Below the pieces are notes generated by a model that worked only from the letters and a program-made list of their open reading frames with translations, was not told the origin of the DNA and did not search any database. Shown here in pieces: positions 6,906 to 15,130 of a DNA stretch of 16,269 nucleotides. Position numbers and translations under genes: made by a program. Source of the DNA: Dehalococcoidia bacterium (lineage in GTDB: Bacteria; Chloroflexota; Dehalococcoidia; GIF9; AB-539-J10); the NCBI GenBank assembly GCA_030626915.1, contig DAOUTC010000009.1:1-16269 (forward strand). The letters run 5' to 3'. Numbering within the stretch: the first letter of the stretch is position 1; the number at the start of each line of letters is the position of its first letter.

Positions 6906-8768
6906 ATGAAATATAAAGGGTATATGGGACAAATATTGCGGGTTAATTTATCTACGGGGAAGGTAAGCAAACAAGAATTAGCGGATGACTTGGCTCGCAT
7001 GTATTTGGGTTCAAATGGATTTGCCGCTCGTATTCTATATGATGAGCTTAAACCTGGTATAGACCCATTATCGCCGGAAAATAAGATGTTCTTTGGAGCT
7101 GGACCACTTGTGGGGACAGGATTGTCATTCACGCCGAGAACTTACGTAGCCACGAAATCTCCGTTGACGGGAATATGGGGGGATAGCACGGCGGGTGACT
7201 ATTGGGCCACTGCGTTGAAGCGTGCTGGCTACGATGCCCTAATAGTAGAAGGGAAGGCGGAGAAACCAGTATATATCAGTATTACAGATGGCGATGTAGA
7301 CATCGAGTCAGCGGAGCACTTGTGGGGCCTGACGACGTATGAGACACGTGATGCTATTAAGGCTGAGCTTGGTAAAAGTACGCGTGTTGCCTGTATTGGT
7401 CCAGGGGGAGAGAATCTGGTCAAGTATGCGTGTATAGTGGTCGGTTTGAAATTTCTGGGTAGAACCGGGGTTGGAGCTGTAATGGGGTCGAAGAACCTTA
7501 AAGCCATAGCTGTCAGGGGCTCGAAATTACCAGAGGCGGCGAACCCAGAGGGACTGAGAGAGTGTATTGACGAAGTTGCAACTGAGGAATACCCGGGTTC
7601 TGGTATGGATAGAGGGTATGGGTCTAAGGGGTCACAATCTTCACCAGAGCTTTTGAGTTCTAGGGGCGTGTTAGGAACGAGAAACTACCAAAATATGGTA
7701 TGGAAACCTGCGGATGAATGGTATGAGGTGTCGCGGAAATACATGGTAGGGTCACATTCATGTTCTGGTTGTCTGGCACGTTGTGGCCGCGACTTCAAAG
7801 TCACGGATGGACCATATGAAGGAGTCTGGACTTCTGGTATAGAGTACGAAACACAGTTCGCATTGGGGTCAATGTGTTGCATCAGTGATTTGAGACCGAT
7901 TATTAAGATGGATAATATGTGTGGTTCTTATGGACTGGATACCATAAGCACCGGCGTAACGTTGGCCTTTGCCATGGAATGCTATGAGAAAGGACTTATA
8001 AGCAAAGAACAGATGGATGGGATTGATTTGTGTTTTGGGAATTCAGAAGCCATGATCAGCATGATTGATAAAATAACACAACGCAAAGGGTTTGGAGACA
8101 TCTTAGCTGAAGGTACAAGGAGAGCGGCACAGATAATAGGCAAGGGAGCCGAAAAGTTTGCCATGCATGTCAAGGGACTGGAGATTCCCGGGCATGGTTT
8201 AAGAGTAATAAAAGGCATGGCTCTGGGCTATGCTATTGGTTCGCGTGGTGCATCCCATCACGATGGTAGGCCTTTTGATTATAATCCCAATCCCGCCTTT
8301 AACTACGATGGGGATATGGAAGCATACAAAGGTAAAGGTAAAATACAAAGCATAATTACCCATTGGACTGCATGTACGGACTGCATGGGTTTCTGCCATT
8401 TTGTTGGGAAATTAGCTGGTGAATATCTGTCTGAAAGATATGTTGAGCCGGTTAACCTGGTTACTGGCATGGGATTAACCGTACAAGACCTGTGGAATAT
8501 TGGCGAAAGAGCTTATACCTTAGAACGGGCTTTTAATGTACGCGAAGGCATTAGAAGGGAGGATGACACAGTGCCGCAGCGGTTTTTAACGGAGCCAGTG
8601 TCGGATGGTCCACATAAGGGTGCTATCTTAAAGAAGGAAGAGTTGGATGAGATGCTGGATGAGTTCTACGAGGAGTATGGATGGGATAAGACAACTGGCA
8701 TACCCACAAGGGAAAGATGGGAGAAGTTGGGCTTTAGTATGGAGGATTATCCGTGCGATGAACAGTAA
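6906..8768 (+). CDS. Aldehyde:ferredoxin oxidoreductase family tungstoenzyme
   Basis: Oxidises an aldehyde to the free acid with ferredoxin at a tungstopterin centre, or reduces an acid when ferredoxin is strongly reduced. It has 620 residues, the usual family length. The N-terminal domain contains SPLTGIWGDSTAGDYW (85-100) and RAGYDALIVEGKA, then the RTGVGAVMGSKNLKAIAVRG block (186-205). The [4Fe-4S] ligands appear as Cys286, Cys289 and Cys293 (CSGCLARC), with the fourth most likely Cys497 in DCMGFC. ATG 6906 follows AAGGAGGT (6893-6900) at 5 bases. An out-of-frame ATG at 6901 was rejected. The 3' end overlaps the CoA-transferase A gene by 11 bases, implying translational coupling and perhaps a shared intermediate. 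No signal peptide is seen, so it is cytoplasmic. No small FeS partner subunit is encoded beside it. Confidence 0.94.
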   Translation: MKYKGYMGQILRVNLSTGKVSKQELADDLARMYLGSNGFAARILYDELKPGIDPLSPENKMFFGAGPLVGTGLSFTPRTYVATKSPLTGIWGDSTAGDYWATALKRAGYDALIVEGKAEKPVYISITDGDVDIESAEHLWGLTTYETRDAIKAELGKSTRVACIGPGGENLVKYACIVVGLKFLGRTGVGAVMGSKNLKAIAVRGSKLPEAANPEGLRECIDEVATEEYPGSGMDRGYGSKGSQSSPELLSSRGVLGTRNYQNMVWKPADEWYEVSRKYMVGSHSCSGCLARCGRDFKVTDGPYEGVWTSGIEYETQFALGSMCCISDLRPIIKMDNMCGSYGLDTISTGVTLAFAMECYEKGLISKEQMDGIDLCFGNSEAMISMIDKITQRKGFGDILAEGTRRAAQIIGKGAEKFAMHVKGLEIPGHGLRVIKGMALGYAIGSRGASHHDGRPFDYNPNPAFNYDGDMEAYKGKGKIQSIITHWTACTDCMGFCHFVGKLAGEYLSERYVEPVNLVTGMGLTVQDLWNIGERAYTLERAFNVREGIRREDDTVPQRFLTEPVSDGPHKGAILKKEELDEMLDEFYEEYGWDKTTGIPTRERWEKLGFSMEDYPCDEQ

Positions 8769-9699
8769 AATTATGACGGCTTCTGAGGCCGTAGAGAGAT
8801 TTATTTTTGATGGTGCCAGCGTTGGTTTCAGTGGTCAGAATGTTGTGGGCGCTCCTATGGCAATTACACATGAAATAATCAGACAAAAAAAGAAGAATCT
8901 CACTTTGCTAGGATGTAACCTGTCCCTGCCGGCAGATATTTTAATTGGAGCCGGATTGGTAAGGAAATGCGAATGGGGTACATGCAACATTGGGTACCGT
9001 GGAATACCCAGCATGGGATATTCAGCCAGAAAATACTATCAGGAAGGTAAATTGGAGATAGAAGACTATGAGCATCTCGGCATGGTGTCGCGTTTTCTTG
9101 CTGGCGAGATGGGATTACCATTCATGCCTGTTATGAGTTCTTTAGGTTCAGATATATTAAAGTACAAAGCGCCATCGACAGAAAAAAAATTTGAGATTAT
9201 AGAGAATCCCTGGAATCCAGGAGAAAAAGTACTACTTATGCCTGCTGCCACTCCTGACGTAGCCATTGTTCATGTGCAGAGAGCCGATGAGATGGGGGAT
9301 GCCATAATGGAAGGATTCACCGCAACTATACCTGAGTTAGTCAGGGCCTCTAAAAAAGTGATAGTCTCTTGCGAAGAAATTATCAGTTCTGAGGAAACAA
9401 GAAATTACCCAGAAATGACTACCATACCATACATCTATGTGGATGCGGTTGTAGAGCAACCCTGGGGTTCTCATCCCACAGCCACTTATCGATATTATGA
9501 CTGTGATGTGGAGCATTTGAGGATGTATCAAGAGTGCGCTGAAGCAGCATTAAAGGAAGGCAAATCAGGCATGCAAAAATACCAGGATTATCTACAGGAA
9601 TATGTGCTAAGTTGTGATACGTTCAATGATTACCTGGAGAAAATTGGAGGAGTAAAGAAGTTGATGGAACTTAAGCAGAGAATGAGAGAGGTAATCTAA
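8758..9699 (+). CDS. CoA-transferase subunit A (glutaconate CoA-transferase-like)
   Basis: The alpha subunit of a family I CoA-transferase, 313 residues and very like GctA in order and length. It has MTASEAVERFIFDGASVGFSG at the N-terminus, LIGAGLVRK (62-70), GLPFMPV (119-125), NPWNPGEKV, the PDVAIVHVQRAD block, then VDAVVEQPWGSHP near 230-240. The start is ATG 8758, inside the end of the AOR gene, with GGAGG at 8741-8745. A longer upstream reading was rejected because it only overlaps AOR out of frame with no family match. GctAB moves CoA between acetyl-CoA and a dicarboxylic acid such as glutaconate. IpdAB-type ring-opening hydrolases share the fold. The true acid substrate is unknown. Confidence 0.9.
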   Translation: MNSKIMTASEAVERFIFDGASVGFSGQNVVGAPMAITHEIIRQKKKNLTLLGCNLSLPADILIGAGLVRKCEWGTCNIGYRGIPSMGYSARKYYQEGKLEIEDYEHLGMVSRFLAGEMGLPFMPVMSSLGSDILKYKAPSTEKKFEIIENPWNPGEKVLLMPAATPDVAIVHVQRADEMGDAIMEGFTATIPELVRASKKVIVSCEEIISSEETRNYPEMTTIPYIYVDAVVEQPWGSHPTATYRYYDCDVEHLRMYQECAEAALKEGKSGMQKYQDYLQEYVLSCDTFNDYLEKIGGVKKLMELKQRMREVI

Positions 9700-9700
9700 G

Positions 9701-10486
9701 ATGGGTGATATTGCCTATAAAAAAGAAGAATTGATGGTCATAGAGGCATCGAAACATATTAATGATGGGGAGATAGTTTTTACTGGGATAGGGTTACCTG
9801 TTGTTGCCGTGACGTTGGCTCAGAAGACGCATGCACCGAATGTGACAGTTGTGGTTGAGAGCGGTGTTGTTGGCCCGCAACTTAAGTTGGCTCCCTTATC
9901 CATTGCAGACTCAAAAATCATGCGCAGAGCTGCTAGGTTAGGATCCTTACGGGAAGTGTTAGCTTGTATCTTGCAGAGAGGTATGGTAGATGTTGGTTTT
10001 ATAGGTGGTGCTCAGATAGATCAATATGCTAATTTGAATTCAACTGTTATCGGTGATTATTATAAGCCGAAAGTCAGGTTTCCCGGGAGTGGCGGTGCAA
10101 ACCCTATTGCTTCCCACGCCAAGAGGCTTCTAATCATCACGCCACATCAAAAAAGGCGTTTTGTGAAGAAATGTGATTACATTACCAGTCCTGGCTATAT
10201 TGACGGACCATATGGGAGAAAGAACGCTGGCCTCAGGATGTGGAATCCCAGTATCACTGTCATCACGGACTTGTGTGTAATGGATATTGATTCTGCATCA
10301 GGGAAATTACAGTTGGCAAAATTAATGCCAGATGTTACTATAGAGCAAGTAGTGGAGAACACCAGCTTTGAGCTCATTATCCCACCCAAAGTGGATGTTG
10401 TAGATTTACCCACAGAGACTGAGTTGAATTTGATTAGAAAAGAGATAGACCCAGAGGGAATTTATTTCTCAAACAAGCAAAATTAA
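9701..10486 (+). CDS. CoA-transferase subunit B (glutaconate CoA-transferase-like)
   Basis: The beta subunit that carries the catalytic glutamate of the CoA-transferase. It has 261 residues, like GctB. The catalytic residue is most likely Glu53 in VVVESG, which becomes the glutamyl-CoA thioester in GctB. Further on come FIGGAQID, the FPGSGGAN oxyanion-loop motif (about residue 127) and KKCDYITSPGYIDGP. The C-terminal EIDPEG also matches the family. The ATG follows the stop of subunit A by one base, so the subunits are translationally coupled. The retained glutamate argues for a real transferase. A substrate of dicarboxylic or hydroxy-acid type is inferred from the family only. Confidence 0.9.
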   Translation: MGDIAYKKEELMVIEASKHINDGEIVFTGIGLPVVAVTLAQKTHAPNVTVVVESGVVGPQLKLAPLSIADSKIMRRAARLGSLREVLACILQRGMVDVGFIGGAQIDQYANLNSTVIGDYYKPKVRFPGSGGANPIASHAKRLLIITPHQKRRFVKKCDYITSPGYIDGPYGRKNAGLRMWNPSITVITDLCVMDIDSASGKLQLAKLMPDVTIEQVVENTSFELIIPPKVDVVDLPTETELNLIRKEIDPEGIYFSNKQN

Positions 10487-10506
10487 AACATTTGGAAGGA
10501 GAATTT

Positions 10507-11439
10507 ATGGAAAAGACAAAGAAGGAAGAAATGGAGAAAAAGGAAAGAGAACCCGTTACCCGGCGGAAAAGCGCTATCTCGTATAAGACCAGAGAAAAGG
10601 TTGTGGTTAGGGGATATGACATGAGCGAATTGGCGGAGGCGGGATATACCTTTGAGGATGGCATATTTGTGTTGCTCCAGGGAAGAATTCCAACGGAAAA
10701 TGAAATGAAGATGCTCAGGTACGAGATGGCCGAATTCATAGAGCATTCTATGTCTCCATCTGCGGCAGCGGGGATAACCACCATGGGTGGTAGGCCGTTG
10801 CTTCCCGCGGCAATTGCTGCTGCCATTATGTGTTTTGGCGCAGCTCATGGACCTGGTGCTGCCCATGGCTACATGTGTGATGAGTTTTTCGAGCGGGCGG
10901 TAAAGGAAAACAAAAGAGATATCAAGGAGTTGGCTAAGACTCTGGTTGATGAGTATCTAAGGGAGAAAAAACCAATTCAGGGATTAGGTCAACCTCAACA
11001 TATATATGGCGACCCCAGGGTATATCCTACATTTAGGAGGTCGCAGATGCTGGAGACGGCTGGCATATACAATCAATTTCAACTGGAGATTCTGAACGAA
11101 CTTAACCGCCGTAGAATGAAACAAGGAAAATCTTTTGTGCATCCCAATATGATTGGCGCAGGCAATTCTAGTTTGATGGATCTGGGGTTTAGCCCTTTGG
11201 GCTCTTTTATTATTGGGAGCGTCAGCCGAGGCTATAGTTGTGCTGCCCATGCCATAGAACAATTGAAAAGGGGGCATGCCTGGATGGCGTCTAGAAGGGA
11301 GAAGATGGTACAGCTTCTAGATTTATCCATGATAGAGTATGAAGGCCCGGCAGACAGGGAAGTTCCACCAATAAGGGAACGCGATAAATATGCCCAAGAC
11401 CAGAAAGAGAAAGGAGAATGGAAGAAATGGAGTCTATAA
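10507..11439 (+). CDS. Citrate synthase-like protein (citryl-CoA lyase-type), copy 1
   Basis: A 310-residue small-form member of the citrate synthase superfamily, which makes or breaks C-C bonds on acyl-CoA esters (citryl-CoA lyase, citrate synthase). Motifs in order: the SYKT...VVRGYD start (25-38), FGAAHGPGAAHG (110-121), with His120 at the position of the first catalytic histidine, GLGQPQHIYGDPR (159-171) at the site of the usual GxGHxxY..DPR, and MDLGF with Asp225 at the catalytic aspartate. The second catalytic histidine position seems to be Gln162, with His165 three residues on. ATG 10507 follows GGAAGGAG (10494-10501). An upstream TTG at 10492 was rejected because it overlaps that ribosome site. 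It lies 20 bases after the CoA-transferase B gene and overlaps its paralogue downstream. The substrate is unknown. Confidence 0.85.
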   Translation: MEKTKKEEMEKKEREPVTRRKSAISYKTREKVVVRGYDMSELAEAGYTFEDGIFVLLQGRIPTENEMKMLRYEMAEFIEHSMSPSAAAGITTMGGRPLLPAAIAAAIMCFGAAHGPGAAHGYMCDEFFERAVKENKRDIKELAKTLVDEYLREKKPIQGLGQPQHIYGDPRVYPTFRRSQMLETAGIYNQFQLEILNELNRRRMKQGKSFVHPNMIGAGNSSLMDLGFSPLGSFIIGSVSRGYSCAAHAIEQLKRGHAWMASRREKMVQLLDLSMIEYEGPADREVPPIRERDKYAQDQKEKGEWKKWSL

Positions 11440-12476
11440 GAAAACCTGCGGAAGAAGAAGCCATATATGGACCAGGGAGAGAGCCTTATGCCGGGCCAGC
11501 GGAAACTATAGAAAGGGGAGAAGCTGAAAGAAGGGTAGCTAAACCTGTAGAAAAACTTGTAGAAGGCAGAGAGCCCTTTCGCTGGCGTAGCATTGTTTCA
11601 TATAAAACTGTACCTAAAATTGTCCTCAGAGGATATGATACCACTAGACTAGTAGAAGAAGGATATGGTGTCTGTGACATACTTTTCATACTTTTCCAAA
11701 GCAGGATTCCATCTTCAAATGAGGAAAAGATGCTGAATTACTTAACGATTCTATTCTTTGATGATGGTATGTCGCTACCCGCTGTTATCTCTCGAGCCGC
11801 GGCTGATGGTAGATCAATCATGACCCAGGCTATCGGTGCCGGAATTCTGGCTTTTGGTCATGTTTATGGACCTTTCCAGGACTATGGCTGCATGGTGAAT
11901 GAGTATCTGGAGCGAGCTGAAAGGGAGAACAAGAATCTCAAAGAGATAGCCCAGATTTTAGTTAAAGAATATCTGGGACAGGGGAAAGCGATTCTGGGGC
12001 TATATCCAGAAGGCGTGGAAGGTGACCCCGTGCCTTATCGGGTGTTCAAGAAAGCAGAATCGCTGGGAACAGCAGGCAAGTATCATGATTTTCAAATAGA
12101 GATTCAAAATGCTGTTAACCAAGTTAGGGGAAAGGAAGGGAAGACTAAACTGCATCCCGATATGGTAGGTGCCGCTGGCTCTGCTATGTTGGACTTAGGC
12201 TTTACTCCCGAGGCTACCTGGGCTATTGTGATAATTACTAGAGCTTATGGCTGCGGTGCTCATGTAATGGATGAGATGGAAGATAAATCAACCGAGGAGC
12301 CTTATGGTGTAAGGCTTCAGGGACCCGAAGATTATGATGGCATACCAGATAGACCGGTTCCACCGTTGAAGGATCGCGAAAAAGTGGCTAAACCAATTGT
12401 GGCCAGGACAGTAGATGATTGGCACAGGACCTTTAAAGAGCTGAGGAAGATTAAAGGGAGTGGTTGGAGTATCTAA
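11427..12476 (+). CDS. Citrate synthase-like protein with degraded active site, copy 2
   Basis: A 349-residue paralogue of the preceding gene, with the same block order and a charged N-terminal extension of about 40 residues. SIVSYKT...VLRGYD (55-71), FGHVYGPFQDYG (143-154) and LDLGF (255-259, Asp256) line up with copy 1. Where copy 1 has AHGPGAAHG, this protein has tyrosines (Tyr147, Tyr153). Where copy 1 has GLGQPQHIYGDP, it has GLYPEGVEGDP without histidine. Only the aspartate remains, so it is unlikely to be an ordinary catalytic member and may be a partner subunit of copy 1. I chose ATG 11427 because AAGGAG (11411-11416) is 10 bases away. The in-frame ATG at 11418 is only one base from it. 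The gene overlaps copy 1 by 13 bases. Similarity to copy 1 suggests an old tandem duplication. Confidence 0.82.
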   Translation: MESIRKPAEEEAIYGPGREPYAGPAETIERGEAERRVAKPVEKLVEGREPFRWRSIVSYKTVPKIVLRGYDTTRLVEEGYGVCDILFILFQSRIPSSNEEKMLNYLTILFFDDGMSLPAVISRAAADGRSIMTQAIGAGILAFGHVYGPFQDYGCMVNEYLERAERENKNLKEIAQILVKEYLGQGKAILGLYPEGVEGDPVPYRVFKKAESLGTAGKYHDFQIEIQNAVNQVRGKEGKTKLHPDMVGAAGSAMLDLGFTPEATWAIVIITRAYGCGAHVMDEMEDKSTEEPYGVRLQGPEDYDGIPDRPVPPLKDREKVAKPIVARTVDDWHRTFKELRKIKGSGWSI

Positions 12477-12526
12477 TGAGCATGTCACTTTACAATGGAA
12501 ACTAAAGTAGTTAATTGAGGTAAGAG

Positions 12527-13165
12527 ATGCTTTTAAGAAAAGAAGGCAAAGTTGACATATTAATTAGGAAGCATGCCGAGGAGGTGAAAGCTGGGGTTGA
12601 AGCCTTTAAGGAAGCTGTTTTTGCCTATATTGATGGCGATGAAGAGGGTTTTAAGCGGGCGTCCGAGCTTGTCGATAGAAAAGAAAGCGACGCTGATAGA
12701 GCAAGAAGAGAGGCGGAAGATGCCCTTTATGCAGGTGGCTATCTTCCCGCTTATCGGGGGGATTTCAGCATCCTTATGGACCTGGTTGACAATGTGGTTG
12801 ATAATTCTGAGGCAGTGGCCCATTTTCTGGCTATGGAAACGCCGAATATTCCTCCTCAATGGGGGGAAGGTATCAAGGAGATTGCAGAAAGAACCCTGGA
12901 GGCTTTTCTCGCTTTTCGTAAGTGTTTTCTTCTCCTCTATGAAGATAGAAGGAAAGCTTACTCCTCTGCCAGTGAGGTACGGAATCTAGAGAAAGAAATT
13001 GATGGACTCCTGAATGGCATTTTACGGGAGCTCTTTCAGTCAGATTTGAGCTTGGCAGAGAAGATGCACTTAAAGGAATTCCTCTTGAAGCTAGGGCAAA
13101 TATCTGATGACGCTGAAAATGCCTCAGATAAAGTGATAGGGCTTACCCTTATGATAGGATTCTGA
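12527..13165 (+). CDS. Pit accessory protein (DUF47, PhoU-like)
   Basis: A 212-residue all-helical protein of the DUF47/TIGR00153 family, distantly related to PhoU. It is thought to work with Pit-type phosphate transporters, which fits the transporter gene 140 bases downstream. Family signs are the N-terminal KHAEEVKAGVEAF helix, the ASELVDRKESDADRARREAEDALYAGGYLP repeat region with its acidic, metal-binding character, DLVDNVVDNSEAVAHFL, and the C-terminal LGQISDDAENASDKVIGLTL. ATG 12527 has a modest TGAGG site (12516-12520). It starts 50 bases after the catabolic array and may be read from it, but its function looks unrelated. Confidence 0.88.
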   Translation: MLLRKEGKVDILIRKHAEEVKAGVEAFKEAVFAYIDGDEEGFKRASELVDRKESDADRARREAEDALYAGGYLPAYRGDFSILMDLVDNVVDNSEAVAHFLAMETPNIPPQWGEGIKEIAERTLEAFLAFRKCFLLLYEDRRKAYSSASEVRNLEKEIDGLLNGILRELFQSDLSLAEKMHLKEFLLKLGQISDDAENASDKVIGLTLMIGF

Positions 13166-13305
13166 AGACCAGCGGTTTTTGCTGCGGCTTAAGCCCTGAA
13201 ATAATTAATATAATCTAATATCTTTTCTTGTCGCTCTTACTAATCTAATAGGGCGACCAATGTTTTAGTGGCTTAAGTTAATAAGAGCTTATGGGGGTAT
13301 CTTAA
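13166..13305 (+). other. Gap between Pit accessory and Pit genes with a hairpin and a -10-like box
   Basis: These 140 bases hold a perfect 10-base palindrome GGCTTAAGCC (13186-13195), a TATAAT box (13209-13214) without a convincing -35, and a stem GTCGCTC (13230-13236) with GGGCGAC (13251-13257). That stem closes with one G-U pair over a 14-base loop and has no T-run after it. It could be a weak promoter with an RNA hairpin ahead of the transporter gene. No gene is seen. Confidence 0.3.
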
Positions 13306-14244
13306 ATGCTTATACCTCTGAGTTTTCTTGCTGCTATTTATATGGGTTGGGCTCTAGGTTCCAATGATGCCGCGAACATATTCGGGACAGGAGTGGTTAC
13401 AGGAGCAGTAAGATTTCGCACTGCCGCTATACTTCTCTCCATTTTTGTGGTTCTGGGTTCTATCATAGAAGGGCAAAAAACCATAGGGATTGTGGGCTAC
13501 TTTACCGCTCTTGATATCCGTCTTGCCTTGCTATGCGCATTCACGGCAGCCATGGTAGTTACCGGGATGACTTATTTTGGCATACCTGTTTCCACGTCTC
13601 AGGCCATCCTGGGTGCAGTCATGGGGGTCTCTATTTATACCGCTGGTTTTTCTGCTTTCCCCTGGGACAAGTTCACTAAGGTAATAATCTGCTGGCTGGT
13701 TGCTCCTTTAGGTGCAATGGCAATCTCCGTTGCTCTGTATAAGCTCATGGATATCTCCACTCGGAGAATCAAAACCCTACCTGCCTTCACTCTGGCTATG
13801 AGAATAGGCATCATGGTGATGGGCTCTTACGGAGCCTATACCCTGGGAGCCAACAATGTGGCTAATACCGCCGGGGTCTTTGTTGGAGCGGAGGTATTTA
13901 CTCCTTTTATGGGCACCTTGATAGGAGGGCTGGCGATTGCCTTTGGAGCTTGCACTTACAGCAAGAAGGTGATGGAGACCGTGGGGGGTAAAATCGTGCC
14001 TCTGGATATCTCCACCGCTTTTGTTGCTGTGCTTGCAGAAGCTATTACCCTTCATATCTTTACTCAGGTAGGAGTCCCCGTGTCCGCCTCGCAGGCAATA
14101 GTAGGAGCAGTAATCGGTATCGGATTGCTAAAGGGGGTAAGAACAATAAGTAACAAAAAAATCATTCAAATCTTGATTGGATGGGTACTCACTCTGTCAC
14201 TGGCTATGGCTATTCCTTACCTCTTTCTCTTGTTGGTGTCGTAA
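13306..14244 (+). CDS. pit: Low-affinity inorganic phosphate transporter, PiT family
   Basis: A 312-residue membrane protein that takes up inorganic phosphate, probably with a cation, in the cytoplasmic membrane. It shows the inverted-repeat design of the family: GSNDAAN (18-24) with PVSTSQA (94-100) in the first half, and GANNVAN (181-187) with PVSASQA (258-264) in the second. Long hydrophobic segments fill most of the rest, roughly ten helices, and the C-terminus ends in a membrane segment. The length is that of the short bacterial and archaeal form. ATG 13306 has only a weak GGGGGT site (13294-13298 region). It is paired with the DUF47 gene upstream, a common arrangement. Its stop lies 10 bases from the end of the convergent DUF1385 gene, with no visible terminator. 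Confidence 0.93.
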   Translation: MLIPLSFLAAIYMGWALGSNDAANIFGTGVVTGAVRFRTAAILLSIFVVLGSIIEGQKTIGIVGYFTALDIRLALLCAFTAAMVVTGMTYFGIPVSTSQAILGAVMGVSIYTAGFSAFPWDKFTKVIICWLVAPLGAMAISVALYKLMDISTRRIKTLPAFTLAMRIGIMVMGSYGAYTLGANNVANTAGVFVGAEVFTPFMGTLIGGLAIAFGACTYSKKVMETVGGKIVPLDISTAFVAVLAEAITLHIFTQVGVPVSASQAIVGAVIGIGLLKGVRTISNKKIIQILIGWVLTLSLAMAIPYLFLLLVS

Positions 14245-14254
14245 TCTTCGCTTG

Positions 14255-15130
14255 TCAATCGCTTCCTTTGTCAGCCTGCATAACCTCGTTCAGGGCTGAT
14301 ATGGCAGCTTCCAGTTGGCTATCGTCAGGCTCCCTGGTAGTCATAGATTGCAAGGCTAATCCCGGAGCTAGAAGCACCCGAGCTAAGATATTTTTAGCGT
14401 GCCTTGCAGCAAATCTGGTGGCTTCATAGCCCAGGGCAGCAATAACAGGGAGCAGGATTATGCGGGACAGGATGCTTAACCATAGCACCGGACGACCAAG
14501 CAAAGCGAAGACCAGGATAGAAATGAGCAGGACGATAAAAATGAAGCTGGTGCCACACCTGGCGTGAGCAGTAGAGTAGCTTTTAATGGTTTCCACCTCC
14601 AAAGGGCATCCAGCCTCATAAGCATTGACCACCTTATGTTCTGCTCCGTGGTAGGCAAAAACCCTTCTAATGTCAGGAACGAGGCTTATTAATTTAAGGT
14701 AGGCGATAAAGATGCCTATACGTACAAAGCCTTCAATCAAATTGCTGACGAAATCAGAGGCGATATAAATATCAAAGTAGCGAGTAGCCAGAAGCGGAGC
14801 GATAAAGAACAGGGCTACAGCGAAGACAACGCTGGCAGCTATAATGCCCCATAAAGCCGCTGGTGGTATTTTTTCCTCTTCCTCCGCTGAAGCAATCTGG
14901 GCCGATTGAAGCAGGGCTTGAGTACCCAAAACCAGGGTTTCGATTAGGACGATTATGCCTCTTACTAAGGGTATTTCCCTGAGCCGACTTTTATATATGT
15001 CGGCCAGGGGCTGCCTTATTATCTCTAATTTCCCATCGGGGCGACGCACAGATATGGCAGAATTCCTCTCTCCACGCATCATCACACCCTCAATAACTGC
15101 CTGCCCGCCGTGGTAAAAAGGTTTGCTCAA
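14255..15130 (-). CDS. DUF1385 membrane protein (YqhQ-like)
   Basis: A 291-residue integral membrane protein of the DUF1385 family, whose biochemical role is not established. Signature segments are HGGQAVIEGVMMRG (7-20) at the cytoplasmic N-terminus, a hydrophobic segment near 91-111, another near 133-152, the conserved YHGAEHK (160-166) with HARCGTSF (189-196), and two more hydrophobic segments (195-211, 214-235). The start is TTG at 15130, overlapping the L31 stop (TTGA). The family N-terminus supports it and there is no ATG before residue 17. It is the last gene of the ribosomal protein operon, a placement seen in several bacterial phyla. Confidence 0.88.
   Translation of the reverse strand: MSKPFYHGGQAVIEGVMMRGERNSAISVRRPDGKLEIIRQPLADIYKSRLREIPLVRGIIVLIETLVLGTQALLQSAQIASAEEEEKIPPAALWGIIAASVVFAVALFFIAPLLATRYFDIYIASDFVSNLIEGFVRIGIFIAYLKLISLVPDIRRVFAYHGAEHKVVNAYEAGCPLEVETIKSYSTAHARCGTSFIFIVLLISILVFALLGRPVLWLSILSRIILLPVIAALGYEATRFAARHAKNILARVLLAPGLALQSMTTREPDDSQLEAAISALNEVMQADKGSD

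Noticed and set aside
8647..8757. Longer N-terminus for CoA-transferase subunit A
   Set aside because: It lies fully within the AOR gene in another frame. The family N-terminus begins at the ATG at 8758.
12597..12989. 130-codon open frame inside the Pit accessory gene
   Set aside because: It is an out-of-frame shadow of a clear DUF47 gene and shows no family features.
13230..13257. Factor-independent terminator after the Pit accessory gene
   Set aside because: The 7-bp stem contains a G-U pair, has a 14-base loop and lacks a T-run. It may be only a chance hairpin.
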